Shown: positions 23,747-32,799, counted from the first letter of the stretch. The stretch is DNA of 64,000 nucleotides from Halobacterium wangiae (GCF_021249345.1 NZ_CP089588.1:2046001-2110000); one strand, 5' to 3'. Notes: generated from the letters alone by a model not told the origin. A program made the numbers and translations.

Positions 23747-25114
23747 ATGCGCACCACAACGACATTCAGGGCCGTCTTCGCCTCGATCATCCTCGTGTCT
23801 TCGGCCCTCCTCGTTGCCTCCGCGGTTCCCACCGCCGCCGAGAACACGGACGCACAGGCCCAATCCGACTGGAACCTCACCGTTGCCGAGGGGTACAACA
23901 CGAGCAACCCCGGCGAGCGGACCACCGTCGTCACCGCACACGTCACCGGCGGCGACATCTGGCAGTACTCCCTGAACGGCACACTGCTGTACCACGACGA
24001 CACCCACGACGCCTACTGGGACGTCGACCCGGTCCCCAACGAGACGAACTCGGTCGTGTACGTCGCCACCGACGAAGTCCGCAACGAGTCACTCTGCAAC
24101 CCCGTCAGCGATGACGAGTACTGCATCCGCCAGATCATCGAACGCGCGAACCTTACGACCGGCGAGACCGAGGTGCTGTACTCGCGCGTGGACGCGACGG
24201 ACTACCGCCAGTGGCACGACGCCGACCGCGTCGGCGACTCGCAGTACATCGTCGCGGACATGTTCTCCGACGAGGTGTTCGTCGTAAACACCACCACCGG
24301 CATCGTCACGTGGGAGTGGAACATGCAGAACAGCTTCTCGCTCGAGTCGGGCTGGGACTACCCCGACGACTGGGCACACATCAACGACGTCGAGAAACTC
24401 GAAGACGGGCGCGTCATTTTGAGTCCCCGCAACCACGACCAGGTGCTGTTCGTCGACCCGGAGACCGGCCTCCAGGAGAACTGGACGATCGGTGCCGACG
24501 ACCGCTTCAGCGTGCTCAACGGCCAGCACAACCCGGACTACTTCAACGAATCCGCGGGCGGGCCCGCCGTGTTGATCGCGGATTCGAACAACAATCGCAC
24601 CATCGAGTACGCGCGAACCGAAGACGGTGGCTGGGAGCAGTCCTGGGTGTGGCAAGACGAGCAACTCATGTGGCCTCGCGACGCGGACCGACTGCCGAAC
24701 GGACACACGCTCATCACCGACACCAAAGGTGGGCGGGTCGTCGAGATAGACGAACAGGGGGAGGTCGTGTGGAACCTGGCCCGTGAGGGCCACAGCCGAG
24801 GCGAGTTCGCAGCGTACGAGGCCGAACGCCTGAACACAGGCGACGAGAGCGCCGGCGGCGAGAGCGCTGCCTCCCTCGGTCTGCCCTCGCGAACCGCCCC
24901 GGACGACCAGGCCAGCGCCGCGAGAGACGAGAGCGCCTCGGACGCCGGACTCGTCCCTGCGAGCGTCGCGAACACCGCCAGTGACACCGTGCAGGCGCTG
25001 CTCGGCATCCCCGCCTGGATTCTGCTCGTGACCATCGCCTGCACCGCGCTAGCGTGGTTCGGCGTCGAACTCTGGCACGACGACGGCGCCATCCAGGTAG
25101 CCACAGGACGATAG
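23747..25114 (+). CDS. Secreted, membrane-anchored arylsulfotransferase-like beta-propeller protein
   Basis: A 455-residue protein with an N-terminal signal peptide (FRAVFASIILVSSALLVAS), a large extracellular beta-propeller and a C-terminal membrane helix (about 424-444, IPAWILLVTIACTALAWFGV). Repeats such as YWDVDPVPNETNSVVYVA, WAHINDVEKLEDGRVILSPR, LNGQHNPDY and RDADRLPNGHTLITDT match the arylsulfotransferase (ASST) family. In bacteria this transfers sulfate between phenols by a His intermediate; the archaeal role is unknown. A Ser/Ala-rich linker (about 370-410) joins propeller and anchor. A TATA-like element 30 nt upstream suggests a leaderless transcript. Confidence 0.8.
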   Translation: MRTTTTFRAVFASIILVSSALLVASAVPTAAENTDAQAQSDWNLTVAEGYNTSNPGERTTVVTAHVTGGDIWQYSLNGTLLYHDDTHDAYWDVDPVPNETNSVVYVATDEVRNESLCNPVSDDEYCIRQIIERANLTTGETEVLYSRVDATDYRQWHDADRVGDSQYIVADMFSDEVFVVNTTTGIVTWEWNMQNSFSLESGWDYPDDWAHINDVEKLEDGRVILSPRNHDQVLFVDPETGLQENWTIGADDRFSVLNGQHNPDYFNESAGGPAVLIADSNNNRTIEYARTEDGGWEQSWVWQDEQLMWPRDADRLPNGHTLITDTKGGRVVEIDEQGEVVWNLAREGHSRGEFAAYEAERLNTGDESAGGESAASLGLPSRTAPDDQASAARDESASDAGLVPASVANTASDTVQALLGIPAWILLVTIACTALAWFGVELWHDDGAIQVATGR

Positions 25115-25354
25115 AACGACCACACACCACCGGAAATCGGGAGTGAAAGAGAGCAGTGCTCCGTCAGGAATATCTCCTCACGTTGCTCGCCGTCGTTCGA
25201 GCGGGCCGGCAGCAGAATCTTCTCGTGGAGGTCCCGGGGGGGACGGCGTCGATGGTCTCGCAGAACTCGATGAACACTCGGAGCGTCTCCAACTGGGTCC
25301 GCAGAGAAACAGCGTCGAGGTCACCGTCGTCGTTTCGCCAGAGGCGATGGTGTG

Positions 25355-26551
25355 TCACTCCCGGGTGGAGGGGTCGAGTCGCCGCGAGATCGCGTCCGCG
25401 TTCTGGATGAGGACGGTGCCGAGGATACTCATCAGGAGGACGTAGCCGACGGCGAAGGCGGGGATCACCGACTGGAGCGCGCCGGTTCCGACGCTCGTCG
25501 CGAGCGCCGCGATGACGAGCGAGAACTCTCCACGGGGGACCATCCCGAAGCCGACGCGAGCGGACCGCAGTCGGTCTAGCTGGTACATCCGGCCGGAGAG
25601 GTTCCCGCTCACCAGCTTCCCGAGGGTCGTGACGACGGCCGCCGCGAGGAGTAACCAGACGACGCCGGGGAGGAGCGTGACGTCCGTCGTGAGTCCGATC
25701 GCGAAGAAGAAGACGGCCGCGAAGAAGTCGCGGGCCGGGGCGACCACGGTCTCGATGCGTTCGATGTGGTCGGTGGCGCTGAACGCGGTTCCGACGAAGA
25801 ACGCGGCGACTGCCTCGCTGAGGCCGGCCGCGAGCGCGGCCCCGGCGACGAGTGTGGTGATACCGAGGACGCGCAGCAGGAACAGTTCGTCCGTGTCGGC
25901 GTCGAAGGCCCGCTCGACGTACGCCGACCCGTACCACGCGACGGCCGTGAGGACGCCGAGGAAGGCGAACGCGGAGCCGACGGCGAGCGCTACGTCGAGT
26001 GGTGTGCCTCCACCCAGGGCGACCGCCGACAGCAGCGCCAGGTAGATGGCGATGAGGATGTCCTCGAAGACGAGCGTCCCGAGGATGGGGCCGCTCTCGG
26101 GGTTGGCGACCCAGCCGTTGTCGATGAGCGACTTCGTGATGACTGCACTCGAGGAGATGTAGACGATGCCCGCGATGAAGAACGTCTCCAGGAGCGAGTA
26201 GCCGAACGCGACGCCGAGGCCCACGCCGAGGCCGAAGTTGATCAGGAAGTCGACGCTCCCGACTTTCGCGATGCGGACCCGGTCGTCGAGGAGCTGGGTG
26301 ACGCTGAACTCGAGGCCAAGGAAGAACAGGAGGAAGACGATACCGAGTTCCGCGAGCACGTCGATGAACTCGCGGTGCTCGACGAGCGTGAGCGAGACGC
26401 CGGCGATCGACGAGGGCTCGTTCGGGCCGATGAGGATGCCGACGAGGATGTACGCGGGGATCACCGAGAACCCGATCCTGTCGGCGACGGCGCCCGCGAG
26501 TGCGATACCCGTCAGCGCGATGCCGATCTCGACGAGCAGCAACTCCGCCAT
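25355..26551 (-). CDS. CPA2-family cation:proton antiporter (Kef/NapA type)
   Basis: A 398-residue protein with about twelve membrane helices. The N-terminal half shows the family pattern IPAYILVGILIGPN and LAELGIVFLLFFLGLEFSV; the exchange region reads VYISSSAVITKSLIDNG and TLVFEDILIAIYLALLSAV, where acidic residues in the FED segment are typical for ion binding. It should exchange K+ or Na+ for H+. There is no attached nucleotide-binding domain; instead a separate TrkA-C gene lies 1 nt upstream, which supplies regulation. Both form one operon. The strand-opposite interval 25115-25354 holds no gene. Confidence 0.92.
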   Translation of the reverse strand: MAELLLVEIGIALTGIALAGAVADRIGFSVIPAYILVGILIGPNEPSSIAGVSLTLVEHREFIDVLAELGIVFLLFFLGLEFSVTQLLDDRVRIAKVGSVDFLINFGLGVGLGVAFGYSLLETFFIAGIVYISSSAVITKSLIDNGWVANPESGPILGTLVFEDILIAIYLALLSAVALGGGTPLDVALAVGSAFAFLGVLTAVAWYGSAYVERAFDADTDELFLLRVLGITTLVAGAALAAGLSEAVAAFFVGTAFSATDHIERIETVVAPARDFFAAVFFFAIGLTTDVTLLPGVVWLLLAAAVVTTLGKLVSGNLSGRMYQLDRLRSARVGFGMVPRGEFSLVIAALATSVGTGALQSVIPAFAVGYVLLMSILGTVLIQNADAISRRLDPSTRE

Positions 26552-26552
26552 C

Positions 26553-27056
26553 TCAAACCTGTGATGTGTCGGTGTCGCCCGGTTCGACGAGTTCGGTGAA
26601 CGCCCGCTGGTTGTCGCGTGTGCCGAGGGTCACGAGGATGTCCCCGTCCTCGATGGCAGTGTCCGGCGGCGGGTTCGCGATGGTCTCCTCGCCGCGCTGG
26701 ATCGCGATGATGGAGACGCCGGTCTGCTCGCGGACGTCCGCGTTCCGCAGCGTCTGGCCGACCAGCGACGACGACGGTTCGACGTCGTTCCACTCGATGA
26801 TGGCTTCGCCCAGTGGGACCTGCACGTCGTCCATGTCGACCGGCTGGAAGTACGCCCCCTCGAGGATCGAGCCGAGCTGGCGAGCCATTTTCCCGCTGAG
26901 GCTGAACAGCTTCTCGCTGTCCTGGTTCTCGCCCGGCCGGAGGTAGATCTCGCGTTTCCCGTCGTGGTGGATGAGCACGACGAGCCGTTCGTCCCCGTCG
27001 AGGGTGAGCTCGAACTTGTGGCCGACGCCGGGAACCTCGGTCTCGTAGATGGTCAT
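26553..27056 (-). CDS. TrkA-C/RCK_C-domain regulator of the adjacent antiporter
   Basis: A 167-residue cytosolic protein, ATG at 27056 (MTIYETEVPGVGHKFELTLD). The N-terminal 85 residues resemble the haloarchaeal domain seen before TrkA-C units (RLVVLIHHDGKREIYLRPGE). The C-terminal 85 residues are a TrkA-C domain (SLVGQTLRNADVREQ, TGVSIIAIQRGEE, AIEDGDILVTLGTRDN). TrkA-C domains bind small ligands such as cyclic dinucleotides or cations and gate K+ systems. The 1-nt gap to the antiporter gene supports a two-subunit transporter. Confidence 0.88.
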   Translation of the reverse strand: MTIYETEVPGVGHKFELTLDGDERLVVLIHHDGKREIYLRPGENQDSEKLFSLSGKMARQLGSILEGAYFQPVDMDDVQVPLGEAIIEWNDVEPSSSLVGQTLRNADVREQTGVSIIAIQRGEETIANPPPDTAIEDGDILVTLGTRDNQRAFTELVEPGDTDTSQV

Positions 27057-27166
27057 ACTGGCCCATTTGCAGTTCTGCGAGTTAAACCCACGTTACCGGG
27101 GCACACGGTCGCTCGTCGTCGTATCACCGGCACGTAGCGTAAGTGGCTCCGTCGTCTACGTGACGT

Positions 27167-27550
27167 ATGGACGACATCGAACTCGGACAGGCGACCATCG
27201 TGTACGAGGACGAGGACGGCGTGGTCGAGGAGACCGTCGACAACGAACAGCTGGTGTACGCTCGCGACCACTGGATGATCAAGTCGGGGACCGACGACGA
27301 GGGCAACGACCTCATGCAGCAGATTCCGGCCACCCGCGTCTACCGCGTCAGCCGGAACGTCGAGCGTTTCGAGGAGGAGACCCAGACGATGCGCCACCGC
27401 GTCGAGACGTTCGCGAGCGACCTCCGCGAGCGACTCCCGATGGACATCGGCGAGGGCGACCGCCGCTCGCGACGGTCCCGGAGCGACGAGCGCGACGAGG
27501 AGCCGACGACGGTCCCCATCGAAGAGGCCGACAGTACCGACCGAGCCTGA
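27167..27550 (+). CDS. Conserved haloarchaeal protein of unknown function
   Basis: A 127-residue acidic protein. A beta-rich N-terminal part (MDDIELGQATIVYEDEDGVV, QLVYARDHWMIKSG, IPATRVYRVSRNVERFEEE) is followed by a helical stretch and a disordered Arg/Asp-rich tail. Core-like GC and codon use. It is divergent from the antiporter operon, with about 110 nt between the starts. I know it only as a conserved haloarchaeal hypothetical; no function can be read from it. Confidence 0.75.
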   Translation: MDDIELGQATIVYEDEDGVVEETVDNEQLVYARDHWMIKSGTDDEGNDLMQQIPATRVYRVSRNVERFEEETQTMRHRVETFASDLRERLPMDIGEGDRRSRRSRSDERDEEPTTVPIEEADSTDRA

Positions 27551-27574
27551 TTCTCCCCGGGGCACCCCTGGCTC

Positions 27575-29917
27575 TCAGACGTCCCCGAACCCCGTGACCT
27601 CGAAGCGCGTGCCGGCCGTCCAGCCGCCCGTAGCCACGTCGCCGTCCCCGGTGGCCTCGGGGTCGAGGTGGCTGTCGGTCACCGTGATCTCGCCGCGGTG
27701 GGCTTCCACGATCTCCTCGACGATGGCGAGGCCGAAGCCCGTGCCGTCCGTCGCGGTGGTGTACCCGGGGTCGAAGACGGAGTCCCGCTCCGCGGACGGT
27801 ATCCCCGGGCCGTCGTCCTCGACGTAGAACCCGTCACCGTCCGCCAGTGCGCCGATGCGAACCGTCACGCCGCCGGTAGCGACAACACCACGGTCGGTCC
27901 TGTCGTCGTCGGCCGTCGAACTGTGTTCGACGGCGTTCCGGAAGAGGTTCTCCAGGAGGTGCTGGACGCGCTCGGGGTCGGCCTCGACAGTGACGTCGTC
28001 CGCGACGCGGAGTTCAGCGTCACCGGTCTCGACGACCTGCCAGGACTGCTCGGCGACGTCCCCGAGGTGAACGGTCTCCGTCTCGCCGACGGTCCGTCCC
28101 TCGCGCGCGAGTTCGAGCGTCCGCTCGACGATCTGGTCCATCCGATCGAGTGCGTCCCTGGCGATCTGGAGGTCGTCGCCGTCGGTGGACTCCCGCGCGA
28201 GGTCGACGCGGCCACTGGCCACGTTCAGTGGGCCGCGGAGGTCGTGGCTGACGACGCTCGCGAACTCCTCGAGGCGTTCGTTCTGGCGTTCCAGTTCGGT
28301 CGCGTACGCGCGCAGGTCGCGCTCGCGTTCGAGTCGAGTGAGCGTCTCGCGGGCGTGTTTCACGAGCAACTCCGTCAGTTCGAGGTCGGTCTCGTCGAAG
28401 ACGTTCGTCTCCCGGGCGACCGCCTGGAACACCCCGTAGTCGTCGACCGGGACGGTTATCGCCGACCGGTAGGCCGGGTCCGCTGGCGTGACCTCCCAGT
28501 CGGCGAGGTCGTCGACGACGCTGGACTCGTTCGCCCGGTAGACTTCTGCGGCGAGGCTGTCCTCCGCGTCGACCGGGATCGCCTCGTGGTACTCCGCCTC
28601 CGGGATGCCCTCTGAGACCGCCCGTGGGACGAGCACGTCGCCCTCCACGACGTCCACGATACCGCGGTCGAAGTCGAGGATGTCCTCTGCGGCCTCCAGG
28701 AGGTGGTCGTAGACGGCGTCCGCCGACGTGCAGGCCTCGATGGCGACGGCGACGTCGTGGAGGGCCTCAACCTTCTCCTTTTGCTCCTGGAGGCGGTGCT
28801 CGCGCTCGACCTGCTCGGTGACGTCCTGCGTGAACGCCAGCCCCGCGAACACGTCGCCGTCGGCGTCGCGCAACGGCGCCGCCCACACCTGCCAGTGGCG
28901 GCCACCGAACTCGGTCGTCGTGTCCCCGATCGCGTCGTCCTCGACGGCGGTGCGGAACAGCGGCTCGATGTCGGCGACGGTGTGCTCCGGGAAGACGTCG
29001 GTGACACTGTTGCCCTCCATTTCGTCCGCAGTGGGGAGCGTGTCGCCGATGGCGACGCCCTCCACCAGTGTGAACCGGAGTTCCCGGTCGAAGACGCAGA
29101 CGGCGCCGTTCGGGAAGTGCTCGGCGAGCGTCCGATAGCGCTGCTCGCTCTCGACGAGTCTGCGCTCGCCCTGCTTGCGCTCGCTGACGTCCCGGGTCAT
29201 CGCGAGCACCTGCGTCTGGCCGTTGATGACGGTTCGTTTGAGGTGGACCTCCACCCAGAACTCCGCGTCGTCCTTCGGGTCGAAGCGCCACTCGAAGGTC
29301 TGTGGCCCCTCGTTCATCGCCCGGCGCACCCGTTCTCTCGCCTCCGCCTGCGAGAACTCCGGTTCGTCCGCACTGAACTCCGTGACGTCCATCTCGAGGA
29401 GCGTCGACCGGTCGTAGCCGAGCATCTCGCTGGCCCGCGAGTTCACGTCGTTGACCGCGCCCGTCCCGGGGTCGTGGAGGAAGATGGCGTCGGCGGCCTT
29501 CTCGAAGATCTCCCGGTAGTTCGTACGGGACTCCTGCTGTTCGACGGCGTTCACGAGCCGGTTCGCCAGCAGCGCGTACTGGTCGGTGCCGCCCTCCTTC
29601 TGGAGGTAGTCAGTCGCACCCGCGGAGATGGCGTCGCTGGCTACCTCCTCGCTTCCCTTCCCGGTGAACAGCACGAACGGGAGGTCCGGGTGGCGCTCCC
29701 GTAACGCGTCGAGGAACTCCAGGCCGTCCATCCCTGGCATCTCGTAGTCGCTGACGACGCAGTCGATGCGTTCCTCGCAGATCCGCTTGAGGGCGACGTC
29801 GGGGCTCGTCGCCGTCTGGACGTCGAGGCGATCGTCTGCACGTTCGAGGAACTCCGCCGCCAGCCCGACGAACTCCGGTTCGTCGTCGACGTGGAGGACA
29901 CGAATGACGGATGCCAT
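27575..29917 (-). CDS. Receiver-PAS-PAS-GAF hybrid sensor histidine kinase
   Basis: A 780-residue soluble signalling protein. Order: receiver domain (1-120; VIRVLHVDDEPEF, phospho-Asp in CVVSDYEMPGMDG, Lys in VLFTGKGS), PAS (about 130-250; EKAADAIFLHDPGTG), second PAS (about 260-380; VCVFDRELRFTLVEG), GAF (about 400-540), then HisKA with H-box FASVVSHDLRGPLNVASGR and HATPase (LENLFRNAVEHSS, DDGPGIP, GTGFGLAIVEEIV). No membrane helix is seen, so it senses cytosolic signals. The ATG at 29917 is backed by a TATA-like catatactg about 30 nt upstream. It is divergent from the receiver-like gene at 30090, a possible partner. Confidence 0.92.
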   Translation of the reverse strand: MASVIRVLHVDDEPEFVGLAAEFLERADDRLDVQTATSPDVALKRICEERIDCVVSDYEMPGMDGLEFLDALRERHPDLPFVLFTGKGSEEVASDAISAGATDYLQKEGGTDQYALLANRLVNAVEQQESRTNYREIFEKAADAIFLHDPGTGAVNDVNSRASEMLGYDRSTLLEMDVTEFSADEPEFSQAEARERVRRAMNEGPQTFEWRFDPKDDAEFWVEVHLKRTVINGQTQVLAMTRDVSERKQGERRLVESEQRYRTLAEHFPNGAVCVFDRELRFTLVEGVAIGDTLPTADEMEGNSVTDVFPEHTVADIEPLFRTAVEDDAIGDTTTEFGGRHWQVWAAPLRDADGDVFAGLAFTQDVTEQVEREHRLQEQKEKVEALHDVAVAIEACTSADAVYDHLLEAAEDILDFDRGIVDVVEGDVLVPRAVSEGIPEAEYHEAIPVDAEDSLAAEVYRANESSVVDDLADWEVTPADPAYRSAITVPVDDYGVFQAVARETNVFDETDLELTELLVKHARETLTRLERERDLRAYATELERQNERLEEFASVVSHDLRGPLNVASGRVDLARESTDGDDLQIARDALDRMDQIVERTLELAREGRTVGETETVHLGDVAEQSWQVVETGDAELRVADDVTVEADPERVQHLLENLFRNAVEHSSTADDDRTDRGVVATGGVTVRIGALADGDGFYVEDDGPGIPSAERDSVFDPGYTTATDGTGFGLAIVEEIVEAHRGEITVTDSHLDPEATGDGDVATGGWTAGTRFEVTGFGDV

Positions 29918-30089
29918 CGCAGATGTGCTGAACTGTCTACAGGACAGTATATGGCTTCCGGTTCCGGGGATTCGACCGGGAGCATCCCCGCCGTACTGTC
30001 GGCCAGACAGAATCATCAGCGCCGACAGCTGCAAGTATTACGTCCCCGAGTCCCGAAAATATTTTGCCGGGGCGCGTCAATCGCACTCC

Positions 30090-30557
30090 GTGACACTCCT
30101 GGTCGCAGACGACGACCGGCAATCCCTGTCGGCGGTACTCGCCGCCGACGTGGTGCCGGTCAGGACGGACGCGGTCGCTGCCGCCGTCGCCCGCGACGAC
30201 CCCGACGTGGTCGTCATCGACGGCGACTCCGTAGCCGACCCGCAGGCCGCCGTCGCAGACGTGCGAGCGAACGCCCCGGACGCCACCATCGTGGTCGTCG
30301 GGACAACCGACTTGGACGCCGACGTGACGACAGCGACCAGCGACGAGCGCTCGGTCCGTGCCGCCGTCGAGCGCGCACGCCGAGTGACCAACTACCGCGA
30401 ATCAGTCTCCGACCTCTTCGACGCGTGCCGCGACCGCGCACTCGGTCGACCAGACGACGAAATCCGAGAACGCCGCCGCGAAGCCGACGACCGATTCGAC
30501 CAGCTCCCCGAGGACCACGAGACCTTCGCCGCCGCACTCCGCACCGACGATGGTTGA
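30090..30557 (+). CDS. Receiver-like protein with HalX-type helical tail
   Basis: A 155-residue protein starting at a GTG (30090), chosen because aaaatatttt at 30055-30064 is a TATA-like element at the right distance for a leaderless transcript. Residues 1-90 follow the receiver fold: LLVADDDRQS for the acidic pocket and DVVVIDGDSV with the phosphorylatable Asp; the usual Lys is not clear, so it may be degenerate. The C-terminal helical part (RARRVTNYRESVSDLFDACR) resembles the haloarchaeal HalX region. It overlaps the start of the MinD-like gene by 8 nt, so the two are co-translated, and it faces the histidine kinase. Confidence 0.75.
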   Translation: MTLLVADDDRQSLSAVLAADVVPVRTDAVAAAVARDDPDVVVIDGDSVADPQAAVADVRANAPDATIVVVGTTDLDADVTTATSDERSVRAAVERARRVTNYRESVSDLFDACRDRALGRPDDEIRERRREADDRFDQLPEDHETFAAALRTDDG

Positions 30558-31323
30558 AGCGTTCGCTGTCGCCAGCGGGAAAGGCGGCACCGGGAAGACG
30601 ACGAGCACGCTCGCACTCGGAATGGCACTCGCCGAAGACCACGACGTCACCGTCGTCGACGCCGACCCCGGAATAGCGAACCTCCTCTTCCACGCCGGCC
30701 TCGCAGACGCCGACGTCACCCTCCACGACCTCCTGCTCGCCGACAACGACGCCACCGTCTCCGACGCCGTCCACGAGCGCTTAGGCCTGAAGGTAGTCCC
30801 CTGCGGAACCAGCCTCGCCGACTTCCGAGCGGCAGACCCCGACCGCCTCCGCGACGTCGTTGCGGACCTCGCCGCCGACACGGACGTCCTCCTCCTGGAC
30901 TCACCAGCGACACTGTCCAGTCGAAGCGGTGTCCTCCCCGTCGTGCTCGCCGACCGGGCGGTGGTCGTCGTCCATCCGACGATCCCAGCGCTCTCGGACG
31001 GCCTGAAGGTCCAGGAGTACGCGACGTCGTACGGCACGGGAGTCGCCGGCGTCATCTTCAACAAAGTCCAGGACCCGGCCGCCGTCGAGCGCGTCGCCGA
31101 CCAGTCCGAGCGCTACTTCGAGGGACCGACCCTCGGCACCGTCCCCGAAGCCGACGCGGTGCGCGCAGCGCGCCGCGCGGGCGAGCCCCTCCTCGCGCAC
31201 GCCCCGGAGAGCGACGCCGCGGCCGCCTACCGCCGCATCGCTGACGCCATCGACGTCCAGGACGCCACACCCGACGCGGTCGCCGACCGCTTCCGGAGCG
31301 CCGTCGTCCCAGAGCAGCCATGA
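30550..31323 (+). CDS. MinD/ParA-family ATPase
   Basis: A 257-residue deviant-Walker ATPase. It starts MVEAFAVASGKGGTGKTTST with the P-loop GKGGTGKTT, followed by VTVVDADPGIANLLF (switch I region) and DVLLLDSPATLSSRSG (Walker B). A MinD-type membrane-targeting amphipathic helix is not obvious at the C-terminus. Haloarchaea carry several MinD paralogues; the characterised MinD4 affects positioning of motility and chemotaxis structures, while others are unknown. Its overlap with a receiver-like gene suggests signalling-linked positioning. Its stop overlaps the start of a truncated gene at 31320. Confidence 0.88.
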   Translation: MVEAFAVASGKGGTGKTTSTLALGMALAEDHDVTVVDADPGIANLLFHAGLADADVTLHDLLLADNDATVSDAVHERLGLKVVPCGTSLADFRAADPDRLRDVVADLAADTDVLLLDSPATLSSRSGVLPVVLADRAVVVVHPTIPALSDGLKVQEYATSYGTGVAGVIFNKVQDPAAVERVADQSERYFEGPTLGTVPEADAVRAARRAGEPLLAHAPESDAAAAYRRIADAIDVQDATPDAVADRFRSAVVPEQP

Positions 31324-31367
31324 GCGACCTCACGTTCTCCCGGGTCGTCGAGGACGCGAGGGCCTGA
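31320..31367 (+). pseudogene. Truncated start of the gene downstream of minD
   Basis: An ATG overlapping the minD stop (ATGA) opens MSDLTFSRVVEDARA and then meets a TGA. The coupling and codon use look like a real operon gene whose remainder is gone. The base composition changes sharply after about 31400, so this is probably an island junction that cut the gene. Confidence 0.5.
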
Positions 31368-31659
31368 TGGAGCGAAGGTCGTGTGTCCCGAGACCGACAT
31401 TAGCATCTGTAATGACTGGCGTGTACCCGAACTAGCGGTAGGTCGTACCGACCAACGTCAGAGCAGGCACGATTCACTGGGCCTCGAACGACACCACCCC
31501 TGTACTAACTCTGGCTCGTGAGAGACCTTCGCCATAACTGGTGTACTGATCCAGAACGAGTCGTCGACTGCACCAGTGTCTGAGAACCCTCCAGAAGTGG
31601 TCTCCCGGATACTCCTGATTTTCAGCATCGGCTGAAACCCCCGCAAATACTCGTTCTGG

Positions 31660-32120
31660 GTGCTTGGGGTGGGTGTGTCTGGGTTGGGTTTTGGTGTGTG
31701 TTGTTTTTGGGGGTTTGGGTTGTGTGGGGGTTTCTGTGGGTTCCTGATGGGTGTGTGTTCTGGGTTTGGGGGGTTGTGGGTGGGGTGTTTTTCTTCAGAG
31801 GTGGTTCTCGTCTGGTGGTTCTTGGGGTGCTGGGATTGTGGTGGTTGTTGGATTAAGGGGGAATGTGCTTCCCTGATTCTAGTGGTTCTCTTCGTGGGGT
31901 TTTGGGCTGGATTCCCAGGGGTTCGCCCGTCTCCCTGGATCATCCTGATTGCTGGTTCCCGTGGTTTTGCTTCCAGTTCTCTCTTGTTGGGGTGTTGTTG
32001 CGGTGGGTGTGGGTGGTGCTGAACGTGTTGGGTGGTCCTCAGGGGTTGTTTGAGGTTGTTTGGGGGTGTTCTTTGTGTTTTGTTGGTTCTGGGTTTGGTG
32101 GGGAACGAGCGTTGTGTATT
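31660..32120 (+). other. GT-rich, strand-asymmetric tract
   Basis: For about 460 nt the plus strand is strongly enriched in G and T, with many G-runs (gggttgggttttggtgtgtg and similar) and very little A or C on that strand. Readings in either strand have absurd composition (Gly/Cys/Trp/Phe on one, Pro/Asn/His/Gln on the other), so I do not call a protein. It could be a structured or untranslated RNA, a replication-linked skewed segment or a degenerate repeat. Confidence 0.6.
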
Positions 32121-32176
32121 TAGTTTGGAATGATGGGGGTGAACTGCATTAGGGGGCTGCTCGTTGGTAGGCTTAT

Positions 32177-32207
32177 TAGTAGTTGCTTGCGCGATTTCTT
32201 TATTCAG
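32177..32207 (+). repeat. 30-nt repeat R1, copy a
   Basis: Matches 27 of 30 positions of copy b at 38641-38670 in the same orientation (core agtagttgct...cgcg.tttctttattcag). An inverted, less perfect copy lies at 39305-39334. Copies a and b bracket the TraD-like module. Confidence 0.7.
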
Positions 32208-32336
32208 TTCGGCGTTTGAAATCCGGGACACTAGATTGCGACGTAGATATGCGTATCTGTCATCGTCTGCGGAATGGAGTGAATCGTCTGTTTGACCTTA
32301 AAGAAGAAATTTTACCTACCACTTCGATTAGAAGGT

Positions 32337-32666
32337 ATGGAGCGTCGATACTGGGTTGGCCTTGGTGCTGTCTTGTTCCTTGTAATTGGTGTTGGGGGTG
32401 TGTTCATCACTGGGTTTGGGGTAGACGGCCACGGAAGTGCATCAGATCTTGATGTAAGTCGAGTTAATAGTGATACTCCGGCTAATCAAACAATCGCGTT
32501 CAGTACTCTCACTTCTGATCAGCAACAAGTGTTCGAGTTGGCACTCGCGGACGAAGATGGCGTGGTTAAGATTCCAACCAATGTTGATGAACAGGTATGG
32601 ATTGAGAACGAATACGTCACGTATCAAAACCAGACCTACCATGTTGCTGTTGCAGTTTCAAGCTGA
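32337..32666 (+). CDS. Small membrane-anchored exported protein
   Basis: A 109-residue protein with one N-terminal membrane helix (WVGLGAVLFLVIGVGGVFI) and an extracytoplasmic domain (AFSTLTSDQQQVFELALADE, then WIENEYVTYQNQTYHVAVAV). The ATG at 32337 is supported by an AT-rich TATA-like element (aattttacc, near 32308) for a leaderless transcript. The pattern L-T-x-x-Q-Q-x-x-F-x-x-A-L is shared by many small haloarchaeal membrane proteins of unknown function. Confidence 0.7.
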   Translation: MERRYWVGLGAVLFLVIGVGGVFITGFGVDGHGSASDLDVSRVNSDTPANQTIAFSTLTSDQQQVFELALADEDGVVKIPTNVDEQVWIENEYVTYQNQTYHVAVAVSS

Positions 32667-32785
32667 CCTGAATCCGAACTAGTAGGGAGTGATAAATCCA
32701 CCACCTGCATCCAGCACGCTCTAATTGAGCCTCCGGTCATTCTTCAATGGATATCCCGATGGGTGGTGTCTGTGCCATTCGGCAT

Positions 32786-32799
32786 GAAACGAAGGGGGT
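32786..32799 (+). promoter_or_regulatory. Single ORB-like motif
   Basis: The sequence gaaacgaagggggt equals the 3' half of the haloarchaeal origin-recognition box consensus. It is a lone copy, the 5' half is poor, and no orc1/cdc6 gene is in the window, so origin function is doubtful. Confidence 0.25.

Noticed and set aside
31458-32231. 257-codon minus-strand frame rich in Pro, Asn, His, Gln, and the opposing Gly/Cys/Trp-rich frame
   Set aside because: Both are direct results of the GT/CA strand skew and resemble no real protein.
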